A DNA stretch of 64,000 bases from Nonomuraea ceibae (GCF_019396325.1 NZ_JAHKRO010000007.1:109203-173202); one strand, 5' to 3'. Shown: positions 27,290 to 36,740, counted from the first letter of the stretch. The notes: generated by a model from the sequence alone, not told the origin. Made by a program: numbers and translations.

Positions 27290-27580
27290 GGGGGGTCCTC
27301 TGTTCTCACGTCACGGCTCTGAGACGGGCGATGCCGATGAGGCCCGCCGATCAGACGTGTGTTCGCTCACCTGCGGTTGATCGCTTTCAGGCGATCGAGC
27401 ACGGCGCGCTCACAGGAGGTGAGCATTGGCGCTGCGGCCGAGAGAAGCCAGCAAATGCCATGAAAGTACCGGAATCGGTCAATAACGGCGTGGCCGCTGC
27501 GGCGTGTCTCGGCGATCGTGGTGGCACCGAGTCGCCGGCGGCCCGGAAACCCCCGGGCACCCGTTCCAGAGAGGTTCGAT
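27290..27580. promoter_or_regulatory. Divergent intergenic region of the GH89/P450 locus
   Basis: These 291 bases separate the transporter and ferredoxin starts and must carry both promoters. GAGAGG at 27569-27574 precedes the ferredoxin ATG. I could not identify convincing -35/-10 pairs or a clear palindromic operator. Confidence 0.4.
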
Positions 27581-27772
27581 ATGGATGTCACCGTCAACAA
27601 GCCTGCCTGCGTGGGCGCGGGCCAGTGCGCCCTGGTCGCCGGAGAGCTGTTCGACCAGGACGACGACGGCATCGTGATCATGCTGAAGCCGACGATCGGT
27701 CCCTCCGACGAGGCGACCGTGAGACGCGCGGCGACGTTGTGCCCGGCTCGCGCCATCAGGATCGCGGAGTAA
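27581..27772 (+). CDS. 3Fe-4S (P450-type) ferredoxin
   Basis: The protein has 63 residues. I choose the ATG at 27581 (DVTVNKPACVGAGQC), because longer in-frame forms add only Pro/Arg sequence. CVGAGQCALVAGELFDQDDD and a final CPARAI give the C-x5-C...CP pattern of small actinomycete ferredoxins that reduce P450s. The reductase gene starts six bases after its stop and a P450 follows, so it is the electron carrier of that trio. Confidence 0.9.
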   Translation: MDVTVNKPACVGAGQCALVAGELFDQDDDGIVIMLKPTIGPSDEATVRRAATLCPARAIRIAE

Positions 27773-27778
27773 CAGGGG

Positions 27779-28981
27779 ATGCCATCTGGTGCGCGATCAG
27801 AGGTGCTCATCGTCGGCGCGTCGGTGGCGGGGCTGTCCACGGCCGGAACGCTGCGTGACGAGGGCTTCCCGGGCGGAATCACCATGATCGGCGATGAGGA
27901 CGCGCTGCCGTACGGCAGGCCCCCGCTGTCCAAGCAGATCCTGTCCGGCGAGTGGCCGATCGACGAGTCCGCGTTGTGCACACCGGCTGAGCTGGACAGA
28001 CTCGGCATCAGGCTCGTACGGGGAACGGCAGCGGTGTCACTCGATCCTTCCGAGCGGGTCGTGACCACGGCCTCGGGTGACGACATGCGCTACGGCACCC
28101 TCGTGGTGGCCACCGGGGCATCCGCCCGCCGGCCGCCCTACGGCGACGGCCTCGGGGGCGTCCACTGTCTTCGTACCCGCGCCGACGCCACGGCCCTGCG
28201 AGCGGACCTCGCCACAGCCCGGCACGCCGTCGTGGCAGGCGCGGGCGTCCTGGGGTCGGAGATCGCCGCCGGCCTGCGCAAGCTCGGTCTCGCGGTGACC
28301 CTCGTCGGACGGTCACCGGAGCTGCGCCTCGCGCAGGCGGGCGCCTTGTTGTCGCCGCTCATCGCGCGACTGCACCGCGAGCACGGCGTCGATCTGCGAC
28401 TCGGTGAGGAGGTCGTCGCGCTCCGCGGCGCAGACCGGGTGTCGGCCGCGAGGTTGTCCGGCGGCGACGTCATCGAGACGGATCTCGTGGTCGCGGCCAT
28501 CGGATGCGTCCCCAACACCGGCTGGCTGTCATCGAGCGGGCTCGACGTGTCCAACGGGGTCGTCTGCGACTCCGCGGGCCGTGCCGCTCCCGGCGTCTTC
28601 GCCGCGGGCGACGTGGCGGCCTGGACCGACCCCGCAACGGGGATCCCCGCCCGGGTCGGGCACCAGCTCAACGCCGCCGAGCAGGCGCAGATCGTCGCCC
28701 GGACCATCGCCACCGGCGCCGTACCCACCGCGCAACCGGTCCCGTTCTTCTGGTCGGAGCTGTTCGGCACCAAGATCCAGGTCTTCGGGCGCTGCGACGG
28801 TGTCTCGCTGGACACGATCGCGGGCGACACCTCGTCGGGGCGCTTCGTCGCCGCCGTCCAGCGAGACGGAGTCGTCACCGGAATCGTCGGGTGGAACATG
28901 CCGCGCGACTTCCGTATCGCCCGGGAGCGGGTCGGCCGTCCGGCCGAAGGTCTCGACCGATCAAGACAACGTGTTCACTGA
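27779..28981 (+). CDS. FAD-dependent NAD(P)H-ferredoxin reductase
   Basis: The protein has 400 residues. The FAD-binding N-terminus reads IVGASVAGLSTAGTLRDEG. GRPPLSKQILSGEW is the hallmark of the putidaredoxin-reductase group. A second Rossmann motif VVAGAGVLGSEIAAGLRKLG near residue 150 binds NAD(P)H, and VFAAGDVAAW near residue 280 contacts FAD. It sits between ferredoxin and P450 in one operon and passes electrons from NAD(P)H to the ferredoxin. Confidence 0.9.
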   Translation: MPSGARSEVLIVGASVAGLSTAGTLRDEGFPGGITMIGDEDALPYGRPPLSKQILSGEWPIDESALCTPAELDRLGIRLVRGTAAVSLDPSERVVTTASGDDMRYGTLVVATGASARRPPYGDGLGGVHCLRTRADATALRADLATARHAVVAGAGVLGSEIAAGLRKLGLAVTLVGRSPELRLAQAGALLSPLIARLHREHGVDLRLGEEVVALRGADRVSAARLSGGDVIETDLVVAAIGCVPNTGWLSSSGLDVSNGVVCDSAGRAAPGVFAAGDVAAWTDPATGIPARVGHQLNAAEQAQIVARTIATGAVPTAQPVPFFWSELFGTKIQVFGRCDGVSLDTIAGDTSSGRFVAAVQRDGVVTGIVGWNMPRDFRIARERVGRPAEGLDRSRQRVH

Positions 28982-28997
28982 CAGGAAGGTAGCGATC

Positions 28998-30215
28998 GTG
29001 ACGGACTCGCTTTCCACCACACCCGACACCACGGCGGCGGGCTGCCCGTTCCACACCGCCGTCACCATGCCGTTCGACGGGACGCCGCAGCGGCCGTCGT
29101 CCCGCTTCGCCGAATGGCGGGCACAGGCTCCGGCGACGCGGATGAAGGCGTCCGACGGAAACGTCGGCTGGTTCGTGACCCGGCACGCCCTCGCCCGCGC
29201 CGTGCTCGGGGACGCGAGGTTCAGCCAGCAACCGCAGCGGTTCCCCCTCGGGCCGACCCGCTCCTTCGGCGACGCGGACGAGGACGCGCTGCGCTCGATC
29301 GCGTCCGGAAACCTGCTCTCGCTCGACTCGCCGCAGCACGTGAAACTGCGGCGGGCGGTGATCGGCCGTTTCTCCGTCAAGTCCGCCCAGAGCCATAGAG
29401 CGGCCATCGCGGCGTTCACGGGGAAGCAGCTTGAGCGATTTCTCACCCACGGCTCACCCGCGGACCTGTACAAGCACTACGCGGAGCCCGTGTCCGTGTT
29501 CGCCCACTGCCGCGTGCTCGGGATCCCCGATGACCACATCGAGGGGTTCACGGCGGCCTACGTCGAGGAGGCGCCGCTGGACCTGATGTTCGGCTTCGTC
29601 CGGACACTGCTCGACGTCAAGAAGGACGACCTCGGAGAGGACGTCGTCAGCGATCTGCTGCGATCCGAACTCTCACGACACGAGATCGAGGGAATCCTGA
29701 CCCTGCTGATGGCCGCGGGCCGCGACGCTGTCGCGCACATCATCGCGACCGGCGCCGCCCTGCTGCTCTCCCGTCCCGCGCAGCTTGAGAGGCTGAGATC
29801 CGAGCCGGCCCTGATCTCGACCGCGGTGGAGGAGTTCGTCAGGTACGGCGGGATGTTCGTGTCCGTCTTCCCCAGGACGGCGACCGAGGACGTCGTCCTG
29901 GAAGGCATGCGCATCCGTAAGGGTGAGTCGGTGTGGGTATCGCCCGCGGCGGCCAACCGCGACGAGAGACGCTTCGCGAACCCCGACGAGTTCGACGTCG
30001 GCCGCGACGCGTTCGGGCACCTCGGATTCGGATACGGGACGCACGGCTGCGTCGGGCAGCAACTGGCGCGGGTGGTGATCGCCGAGGCAATCACCCAGCT
30101 GGTCGCGGGTGTGCCCTCTCTCACGCTCGTGTCCGCAGAGCAGGACGGCCACCTGCCCTTCGCGGGCGACCTGCCGACCTACCAGACAGGAGCGGTGTTC
30201 GTTGCGTGGAAGTGA
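28998..30215 (+). CDS. Cytochrome P450 with atypical I-helix
   Basis: The protein has 405 residues. The GTG at 28998 has GGAAGGT eight bases upstream. The haem loop GFGYGTHGCVGQQLAR lies near residue 345, with the K-helix E-x2-R in VEEFVRYGG. The I-helix reads LLMAAGRDAVAHI, so the conserved Thr after the acidic residue (AG-x-E/D-T) is Ala. That Thr normally helps activate oxygen, and its loss is seen in P450s with unusual chemistry or substrate-assisted catalysis. The gene forms an operon with its ferredoxin and reductase. The substrate is probably linked to the glycoside handled by the divergent genes. Confidence 0.88.
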   Translation: MTDSLSTTPDTTAAGCPFHTAVTMPFDGTPQRPSSRFAEWRAQAPATRMKASDGNVGWFVTRHALARAVLGDARFSQQPQRFPLGPTRSFGDADEDALRSIASGNLLSLDSPQHVKLRRAVIGRFSVKSAQSHRAAIAAFTGKQLERFLTHGSPADLYKHYAEPVSVFAHCRVLGIPDDHIEGFTAAYVEEAPLDLMFGFVRTLLDVKKDDLGEDVVSDLLRSELSRHEIEGILTLLMAAGRDAVAHIIATGAALLLSRPAQLERLRSEPALISTAVEEFVRYGGMFVSVFPRTATEDVVLEGMRIRKGESVWVSPAAANRDERRFANPDEFDVGRDAFGHLGFGYGTHGCVGQQLARVVIAEAITQLVAGVPSLTLVSAEQDGHLPFAGDLPTYQTGAVFVAWK

Positions 30216-30255
30216 GCGCCGGGACGCGGCGGGCGGCACCGCGTCCGGCGGGACG

Positions 30256-31176
30256 ATGCGCTGGCAGACACTTCCGTCCGGGGTGCCGGCGAGCACGGAA
30301 TGGTCTCATTCCGGCATAGCGCTGGATCGGGAGGGGAACCTGTTCTGGGCGCACCCCGGCGGCGGGGCGGTTCTGGTCCGGCGAGCGCTCGACGGCGGTG
30401 TCGAGCAGATCGAGGTGCCCCTGCTCGAAATCCACGGGATCAGCTACGACCCTCGCCATGGAGGTGCGCTCTGGCTCGCGGATCCGGGTTTCAAGCCGCG
30501 ACCGCCGGACTACGACGTCGAGGCACGCGAAGGCCGCGGTGGCCGCCTCGACCTCAGGACGCGACAGTTCACCGCGTTGAGCCGGCCGTCGCACCCGGCG
30601 TACGCGAAGGATCCCTGGCGGCCCACCTCCATCGCGGTCGACGGGCCGGCCGTCTTCGTCGCCGACGGCTACGGCGCGAGCCTCGTCCACCTCTACGGCG
30701 ACCGCGGGCACGAAAGGACCATCGACGGCTCCGAATCGGGGCTGCCCTTCGCGTGCCCGCACGGCCTCGTGATCACCGAAACGGATCGCGGCCGGGAGTT
30801 GGTCGTGGCCGACAGGGGCAACCGGCGGCTGGTCACCTTCGGGCTGGACGGCGCATACCACGGCACCTTTACCCACCCCGGGCTGAGGAGTCCGACCTGC
30901 CTCGCCGTACGAGAGCGCGAACTCATCGTGACCGACCTCGACGGCGCGCTGACCGCGGTGGACCTGGAGACGGGCGCGCTTCGGCACATCATCCCGTTTC
31001 CCGCCGCCGGCAAGAGAGACGGCTGGCCGAACGCCCGGCGCGGCGGCACCCTGAGCCGACCCGACCTGGTCGAGGGCACGCTCAACAGTCCCCACGGCGT
31101 GGCTGCCGGGCCCGACGGCTCCATCTACCTCACCGAGTACGTCATCGGTGGCCGCGAGGTCCGGCTGACGCCGTAG
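30256..31176 (+). CDS. SMP-30/NHL-type beta-propeller protein
   Basis: The protein has 306 residues from ATG 30256. A TTG at 30202, inside the P450 gene and ten bases after AGGAG, would add 18 residues and couple translation. Repeated propeller strands are visible: SGIALDREGNLFWAHPGGG, TSIAVDGPAVFVADGYG, ELVVADRGNRRLVTF and HGVAAGPDGSIYLTEYV. Such proteins are lactonases or binding propellers. In this operon it could hydrolyse a lactone made by oxidation of a sugar or aglycone. There is no signal peptide. A weak hairpin (CCGGAC/GTCCGG, 31177-31195) follows. Confidence 0.7.
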   Translation: MRWQTLPSGVPASTEWSHSGIALDREGNLFWAHPGGGAVLVRRALDGGVEQIEVPLLEIHGISYDPRHGGALWLADPGFKPRPPDYDVEAREGRGGRLDLRTRQFTALSRPSHPAYAKDPWRPTSIAVDGPAVFVADGYGASLVHLYGDRGHERTIDGSESGLPFACPHGLVITETDRGRELVVADRGNRRLVTFGLDGAYHGTFTHPGLRSPTCLAVRERELIVTDLDGALTAVDLETGALRHIIPFPAAGKRDGWPNARRGGTLSRPDLVEGTLNSPHGVAAGPDGSIYLTEYVIGGREVRLTP

Positions 31177-31286
31177 CCGGACGGCGAGAGTCCGGGCCCC
31201 AGGGCCACGACGGGTGAGCCGGCGCGGCGGCTACGCTGAGTGGAGAGCACGGGGGACCGGGCTGCGCGAAAGAAGGACCAGGGTCA

Positions 31287-32201
31287 ATGCGTATCGTCTA
31301 TGAGCATCTTGAGCCGGAATTCCCGGTCAACTGGCGCTACACTCGGTTCCAGGAGCCCCGGCTGGATGCTTACTGGCATTTTCATCACGATTACGAGCTG
31401 ACCTACATCCTCAACGGAAACGGCACCCGCCTGGCCGGGAGCTCGGTGGAGGAATACCGGCCCGGAGACCTTTCCCTGTTCGGTCCCGATTTGCCGCACA
31501 CGTACGTGTCGACGCCCGAGAGCGAGCCGATCGAGGCGATCGTCGTCCATTTCACCCGGGATTTTCTCGGCCCGGAGTTTTTCGACTCACCGGTGTTCGG
31601 AAACGTCGGGCGCATGCTCGACGACTCGCTGCGCGGCATCCACTTTCCTGACGTGGTCCCCCCGCTCGCGGGCCTTGACCGGCTCGCGGCCCCGGAGCGG
31701 ACGGTCGAGCTGATCAGGATCCTCGTCATGCTGAGCCGGGCGCCCTACATCCTGCTCGCGACGGGACGGAGCCCGTCCGTTCTCCACCACGGCACCGCGC
31801 TGCGGATCCAAGCCATGATGAAGGTGATTCATTCCGGTTACACGGCCCGGTTGTCGCTGGACGACATCGCAGCGGCGGCGCACATGAACGCCAGCGCCGC
31901 CAGCCGGCTGTTCTCCCGCAGCACCGGTTTCACCGTCTCCCACTACGTGAACCTCGTCCGCGTCAACCGGGCCTGCCAGTTGTTGCGCGACACGGATCGC
32001 TCGGTTTCGGTGATCGCCGCCGACTCCGGATTCGGGAACCTCTCCAATTTCAACCGCCGTTTCCGCGAACTCAAGAACATGTCGCCCCGTGAGTATCGCG
32101 CGAACTTCCGGGTCGAATTGGAGGCGGTCGGCGGCAGGGACCTCCGCGGCGTCCGGGTGGATCTGCGCGAGCTCCGCAGCCGGCGTGGGAGCCGTGTTTA
32201 G
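31287..32201 (+). CDS. AraC-family transcriptional regulator
   Basis: The protein has 304 residues. The N-terminal cupin sensor includes HFHHDYELTYILNGNGT and YRPGDLSLFGPDLPHTY. The C-terminal double HTH is clear: RLSLDDIAAAAHMNASAASR and then SVIAADSGFGNLSNFNRRFR with the typical KNMSPREYR end. AraC proteins of this form sense sugars. Standing just downstream of the P450/GH89 locus, and with the GntR gene broken, it is the likely regulator of that locus. Confidence 0.88.
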   Translation: MRIVYEHLEPEFPVNWRYTRFQEPRLDAYWHFHHDYELTYILNGNGTRLAGSSVEEYRPGDLSLFGPDLPHTYVSTPESEPIEAIVVHFTRDFLGPEFFDSPVFGNVGRMLDDSLRGIHFPDVVPPLAGLDRLAAPERTVELIRILVMLSRAPYILLATGRSPSVLHHGTALRIQAMMKVIHSGYTARLSLDDIAAAAHMNASAASRLFSRSTGFTVSHYVNLVRVNRACQLLRDTDRSVSVIAADSGFGNLSNFNRRFRELKNMSPREYRANFRVELEAVGGRDLRGVRVDLRELRSRRGSRV

Positions 32202-32269
32202 GCGCCCGGTCCCGGGCCGCTCCAGTCGGCCGTGCCATCGACCCCGCACGACCGAGAAGCGTCACGAGC

Positions 32270-32620
32270 CCATCGAACCCTGCTGATGCGGCTGCCGCTG
32301 CCGCCGCTGCGGATCCCGCGCGTGCTGGGGGTCGATGACTTCGCGCTCAAGCGCCGGCACCGGTATGCCACCATCCTCATCGACGCCGAGACGGGCGAGC
32401 GGATCGATGTCCTGCCCGGCCGCGGGGCCGAGGTCCTGGAAACGTGGCTGCGCTCCCACCCGGGGGTCGCGATCGTTCGCCGCGACGGGTCAGGCGCCTA
32501 CGGCGAGGCGGTCCGGCGTGCCCTACCGGATGCGGGGCAGGCCGGCCGGCCGCGCTCCTCGGCTCGCACATGTCCAGCCCTTCGTGGCGCTGGTGAGCCC
32601 GCTGGGCCGTCGGCCGGCCT
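32270..32620 (+). pseudogene. ISL3-family transposase fragment
   Basis: A plus-strand stretch encodes RVLGVDDFALKRRHRYATIL, DAETGERIDVLPGR and VAIVRRDGSGAYGEAVRRAL, which is the start of the ISL3 (IS204/IS1096) DDE domain. The preceding zinc-finger region and everything after the first catalytic segment are gone, and the frame dissolves near 32600. The remainder of 32202-32758 shows nothing else. Confidence 0.7.
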
Positions 32621-32758
32621 TGCAGGCATGTGCCCTGGCGGCGACACCGCGCCGGCGACGCACCCGTACGAGATCCGCACAGTCTGAGATCGCACTGGAC
32701 GACGATGATCACGTATGCGAACATGAGTTCGACAATTTCCCGCCTGAATGGAGTGCAT

Positions 32759-34429
32759 GTGCGCTTCTCCAACTCTGGCCGTGCTTCTCTCCCCCACCGA
32801 TTAGTCGCCCTGGCCGGCTCCCTGTTCCTGGCAGCGGCCCTGCTGGTCACCCAGGCGCCCGCCGCCTCGGCCGCCGACACCGTCACCGACCTCGGCGTAC
32901 CCGCCGGCAGGGGCGGCGACGTGGTAGGGCACACCGGCAAGATCTTCGTCGCCGCCGACGACCGGATCGTGGTCACCAAGAGCGACGGCACGCTCATCGA
33001 CACGATCGGCGGCCTGTCCGGCGCCCTGGCCCTGTCCGTGGCGGACAACGGCAGGCATGTGTACGCGGCGCTGCGCGACTCGCATGAAGTGATCGAAATC
33101 GACATGGCGACGCTCGCCATCACCAGGCGGGTCGACCTCAGCGCCTACCCGTGCCCGTCCACGCTGGCGCAGGCGTACGAGCGGGTGTGGGTCGGCTACG
33201 GGTGCGGCCAGGCGGGGGCCGGAGGCGTCGTCACGCTCGAGACGTGGAGGCCCACACCCGCCCTCGTGCCGGTCGAGTCGGGCACGACGCAGCCTCCGCT
33301 GGTCGCCGTTGCCGGGCGCACGCTGGCAGTGGGAGAGCCGGGCGCCGGCCCTGCCTCGATCAGGCTGTACGACGTCGGCACCGCTCCGGCCACCCCGCTC
33401 GGCGAGATGCGCGCCGGCACGGCCCTGCGGGACCTCGCGCTCGCCGGCCACGGGTCGACGGCGCTGTCGGCGCTGGCCGACACCCACCGGTTCGACGCCT
33501 GGGACACGACGACCAGAACCACGACACGCGCGTACGACAGCGGCGAGCTGAGCGAGCACGGCCTCCCCGCCGCCGTCGCGGCCAGCCAGGACGACGACTA
33601 CGTCGTGGGCGGCTGGAACTCCACCGCGGGCGACGCGGCGGAGCTCGTGGTGTACGACCCGGCCACGGCGGAGGTGATCTACTCGGCCGGCCACCAGGGG
33701 AAGACGCTGGTGCCGGGCAGCATCGCCTTCTACGGCGTACTCACCTACGCGGTGCTGAAGGAGCCCGGCACCGGGCGGATGCACCTCTGGCGGCTGCCGC
33801 ATTCGCCGTACCACTCCTCCACCCTGACCATGACGGCTCCGTCCGAGGCGACCGCGCTCAAGCAGCTGACCTTCCACGGGCGGCTCACGCTGAGCACCGG
33901 CGCGCTGCCCGGCGTACAGACGCTTGAGCTGTACAGCTGGCTCCCCGACGGCACCTCGCGGCCCTTCCGGGAAGTCACCACGGAGGCGGACGGCACCTAC
34001 CAGTTCACCGACACCGCACCGGCAGGAGGGTCGTACGAATACAGGTTGTCCTGGCCGGGCAACTCATGGTTCCGGAGCAGCTGGGACACGGCTGTCGTCG
34101 CGGTGAGCCGGTACCAGCCGGTGCTCACGGTGACCGGCCCGCAGACCGGCACCGTCGGCGAGCCACTCGCCTTCAGCGGAACGTTCGCCGCCGACGGCAT
34201 CACCTTCCCGCCCGGCGTTGTCCTCGTCGTCCGTACCGTCTCCAATTCCGAGGGCAGTACCTCGAAGAGTTTGGCCAAGATAACCACCGGTGCCGACGGG
34301 TCGTTCAGCTTCGCCGACACGCCCGAGACGGCCGGCAAGTACACGTACGTCATCCGATCGGTGGCGAACTCGGCCGTCGAGTCGGCGAGGACCAGCCACG
34401 TGATGCTCGTCCGCCAGCCCACCACGTAA
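32759..34429 (+). CDS. Secreted beta-propeller protein with C-terminal Ig-like domains
   Basis: The protein has 556 residues. GTG 32759 is seven bases after TGGAG and directly precedes a Sec signal peptide (LVALAGSLFLAAALLVTQ, cleavage probably after ASA). Residues about 40-340 are YVTN/WD-like propeller repeats (for example ALALSVADNGRHVYAALRDS and SGTTQPPLVAVAGRTLAVGE). Two Ig-like or Cna-B-like modules follow, each with TEADGTYQFTDTAPAGGSYE-type ends. No sortase signal or transmembrane anchor is visible. It is probably a released or wall-associated binding protein of unknown ligand. Confidence 0.75.
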   Translation: MRFSNSGRASLPHRLVALAGSLFLAAALLVTQAPAASAADTVTDLGVPAGRGGDVVGHTGKIFVAADDRIVVTKSDGTLIDTIGGLSGALALSVADNGRHVYAALRDSHEVIEIDMATLAITRRVDLSAYPCPSTLAQAYERVWVGYGCGQAGAGGVVTLETWRPTPALVPVESGTTQPPLVAVAGRTLAVGEPGAGPASIRLYDVGTAPATPLGEMRAGTALRDLALAGHGSTALSALADTHRFDAWDTTTRTTTRAYDSGELSEHGLPAAVAASQDDDYVVGGWNSTAGDAAELVVYDPATAEVIYSAGHQGKTLVPGSIAFYGVLTYAVLKEPGTGRMHLWRLPHSPYHSSTLTMTAPSEATALKQLTFHGRLTLSTGALPGVQTLELYSWLPDGTSRPFREVTTEADGTYQFTDTAPAGGSYEYRLSWPGNSWFRSSWDTAVVAVSRYQPVLTVTGPQTGTVGEPLAFSGTFAADGITFPPGVVLVVRTVSNSEGSTSKSLAKITTGADGSFSFADTPETAGKYTYVIRSVANSAVESARTSHVMLVRQPTT

Positions 34430-34437
34430 CTCCGACG

Positions 34438-34467
34438 GGGTGACGGCGATCCGAATCGCCGTCACCC
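34438..34467 (+). terminator. Strong hairpin terminator after the secreted propeller gene
   Basis: GGGTGACGGCGAT (34438-34450) and ATCGCCGTCACCC (34455-34467) form a perfect 13-bp stem with a CCGA loop, starting eight bases after the stop codon. No U tract follows, which is common in actinomycetes. Confidence 0.75.
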
Positions 34468-35088
34468 ATGTCATATCGTTGAACCACGAAAACCCCAGCC
34501 CGCTCGGGTCCTCCCGCACGAACCGATGCGGGCCGCGCGACCGCCCATCGTTCGGCAGGCCACCGGCGTCGTCCTACGCCAGCTCCGGGCCCGTCATTAT
34601 GTGGAGTCTGTTCTGTCAAGCGGGGCTATTCGCTATCAGCTGGCCGGTTTCGTGCAGAACCTGGACAATCGCCTGGCGTGATGGGGATTTCCGGGTTCGA
34701 GCCGACCTTTCTTGTCGGGCTCGAAGCTGTCCGCGTGCAGCACGGACCGGGCCTTGCCGCGCGATCGCGCGTTTCGTCGAGGACGGGGACCGGTTCGCCG
34801 ACGGCACCCTCGCGGTGGAGTTCGCCGGTTGATCTCGATGACCGGCAGCCGGTGCGCGAGCCCGCGTAGCCGCGTACAGCGGATCGAAATCGGCTTCCCG
34901 TAGCATCCGGACATCCTGGACCGACACGGGAGGGGACGATGCAGAACCGGCCATCGCGTTCCACGTCCTGGTGGCGATTCTGCCCTCCATGAAAGCCCCC
35001 GGACCATTAGCCGGGCATCCGCGCAATTAGACACCTTGGACAACCAGAAGGATCGGCACCTACTGATACGCGAAACGGGGGAGGCTGC
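34468..35088. other. Intergenic stretch with scraps of coding sequence
   Basis: No intact gene is supported. A plus-strand frame at 34526-34681 gives 51 residues with a plausible helical end (IRYQLAGFVQNLDNRLA). A second scrap before 34831 reads AIARFVEDGDRFADGTLAVE. Both look like ends of lost genes. A minus-strand frame at 34616-35026 is Arg-rich and unconvincing. Confidence 0.35.
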
Positions 35089-35940
35089 ATGCCAGACACG
35101 CAGGGCGATCGGCTCGAAATCGCCGGGAGGATCGGGCCGGTGGAGTTCCGGGTGTTGGGCGCGGTGGAAGTGCTCAAGGACGGGGATCGCGTCAACCTGG
35201 GCGGGGCGCGGGAACAGACGCTGCTCGGCGCGCTGCTCCTGCATGCGAACGAGCCCGTGAGCGTCGGGTATCTCGTCGAGTCCGTGTGGGATCGCCCGCT
35301 GGCGTCCCCGGAGACGAATCTGCGGAGTTATGTGTCCAGGCTGCGCCGCCGGCTGGACGTGGTGCCGCATGGCGGGGACCGGCTGCTCACCCGTAGCGGT
35401 GGCTATCTGCTCGTGGTTCAGCCGGGCGAGCTGGACGCCGACGTCTTCGAGCGGCTGCTGGACGAGGCCGAGCGCGCGCTCGCCGCGGATGACCTGTCCC
35501 GGGCGGTGACGGCGCTGCGGCAGGCGGTGGACCTGTGGCGGGGCGCGCCCATGCAGGGCGGCCGGGCGGGGCCCGCGCTGTGTTCGGAGCTCACCCGGCT
35601 GACCGAACGGAGGTTGTGGGCGTTGGAGCGTTACTACCACACGAGGATCCGGCTCGGCGAGCACGCGGCGGCCTCCAACGACCTGCACCGGCTCGTCGCG
35701 CATCATCCGTTGCACGAGGAGCTCTGGGCCCTGCTCATCGTCGCGCTCTACCGCTCGGGTCGCCGCGCCGAGGCGCTGGCGGCTTACACGCGCGTGCGGA
35801 ACCGGCTGGCCGACGAGCTGGGGATCGCGCCAGGGCCCCGGCTCCGGCAGCTCCATGCCGCGGTCCTGCACGACGATCCCGCACTCGCGCCCCGCCGGCC
35901 GGCCGACGACCTGGCGGAGCTCAAACCGCTGCCGACATAG
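35089..35940 (+). CDS. SARP-family transcriptional activator
   Basis: The protein has 283 residues, the normal size of a stand-alone SARP. GGGGGAGG stands a few bases before the ATG. The OmpR-type winged helix covers residues about 15-110 (VEFRVLGAVEVLKDGDRVNL, PETNLRSYVSRLRRRLD). The BTAD domain follows (LDADVFERLLDEAERALA, LHEELWALLIVALYRSGRRA, LADELGIAPGPRLRQLH). SARPs activate biosynthetic clusters. The nearest candidate is the minus-strand operon at 36016-43550, whose last gene converges on this one. Confidence 0.9.
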   Translation: MPDTQGDRLEIAGRIGPVEFRVLGAVEVLKDGDRVNLGGAREQTLLGALLLHANEPVSVGYLVESVWDRPLASPETNLRSYVSRLRRRLDVVPHGGDRLLTRSGGYLLVVQPGELDADVFERLLDEAERALAADDLSRAVTALRQAVDLWRGAPMQGGRAGPALCSELTRLTERRLWALERYYHTRIRLGEHAAASNDLHRLVAHHPLHEELWALLIVALYRSGRRAEALAAYTRVRNRLADELGIAPGPRLRQLHAAVLHDDPALAPRRPADDLAELKPLPT

Positions 35941-36015
35941 CCCTGTGCGGTCACCGCCTGTCCGCCACCGCCTGCGACTCGGGAGAGGGCCACGGATCCC
36001 GGCGGCGCCGGTACC

Positions 36016-36720
36016 TCAGGTGCATGGCCGCGTCCGGCCCAGGAGCAGCGGGAGCGCCCTCCCTCCGAAGCCGCCTCGGCTGCTGCTGTATTCCGCTGTG
36101 TCGTTCACCCGTGGGAACGGCTCATCGGGCACCGGCACCTCGAGGAATGCGCAGAGCGGTTTCCAGCCGTCGCGGACGTCGAGTACCAGTAACCGGTCCG
36201 CGGGTACGGTCTCCCGGATCTGCGCGGTGTGCTCCTCGAACAGCTCGACAGCGCGTTGCGGCGTCTGCTCGGCCAGGAATCGCAGGGCCTTCGCCTCGTA
36301 CGTCACCTGAAAGAGCCTGACCAGTGGAGCGAGATCCGTGCCGAACATCGACGACAGGAGGACCGCGGCCTTTCCGGGCAGCGAATCGACGCGCCGGCGT
36401 CGCTCGTACAGCGTCTTCCGTATGCTGTCCAGCCAGCGTTCGGGGTCGCGCACCGTGTGGACGACCTTCGCCTCCGGATAGCAGCGGACCAGCCTGCGCC
36501 AGCAGACGGAGGCCGGCTCGCCCAGCAGTGATGCATACCCGGTGAGGATGCCTTCCCAGGGCGCCGAGTCGTCCTCGATGATCCGGAGCAGCGGCCGGAT
36601 CAGCTCCGTCCTGTCGAAGATCGCTCCCGCGCTGAAACACGGGCCGAATCCGAGCCGTACCAGCGCGACCTCGAGGGACGTCGTTCCCGTACGGCCCAAC
36701 CCGGTGGCTATGACCTGCAT
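36016..36720 (-). CDS. Sulfotransferase-like protein (Sulfotransfer_4 type)
   Basis: The protein has 234 residues. ATG 36720 has AGGAGC about eight bases upstream. The N-terminal P-loop GLGRTGTTSLEVALVRLGFG is the PAPS-binding 5' loop of this family, and AKVVHTVRDPERWLDS contains the 3'-phosphate-binding R and S. It has no membrane helix. It is the last gene of the seven-gene operon and may sulfate its product. The family also has members of unknown acceptor, so transfer of sulfate is inferred. Confidence 0.75.
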   Translation of the reverse strand: MQVIATGLGRTGTTSLEVALVRLGFGPCFSAGAIFDRTELIRPLLRIIEDDSAPWEGILTGYASLLGEPASVCWRRLVRCYPEAKVVHTVRDPERWLDSIRKTLYERRRRVDSLPGKAAVLLSSMFGTDLAPLVRLFQVTYEAKALRFLAEQTPQRAVELFEEHTAQIRETVPADRLLVLDVRDGWKPLCAFLEVPVPDEPFPRVNDTAEYSSSRGGFGGRALPLLLGRTRPCT

Positions 36721-36740
36721 CGATGTCTGCTCCTGTCTCG

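Noticed and set aside
34616..35026. Arg/Ser-rich minus-strand frame between the propeller and SARP genes
   Set aside because: It looks like low-complexity antisense sequence without motif or start signal. It is mentioned only within the intergenic entry.
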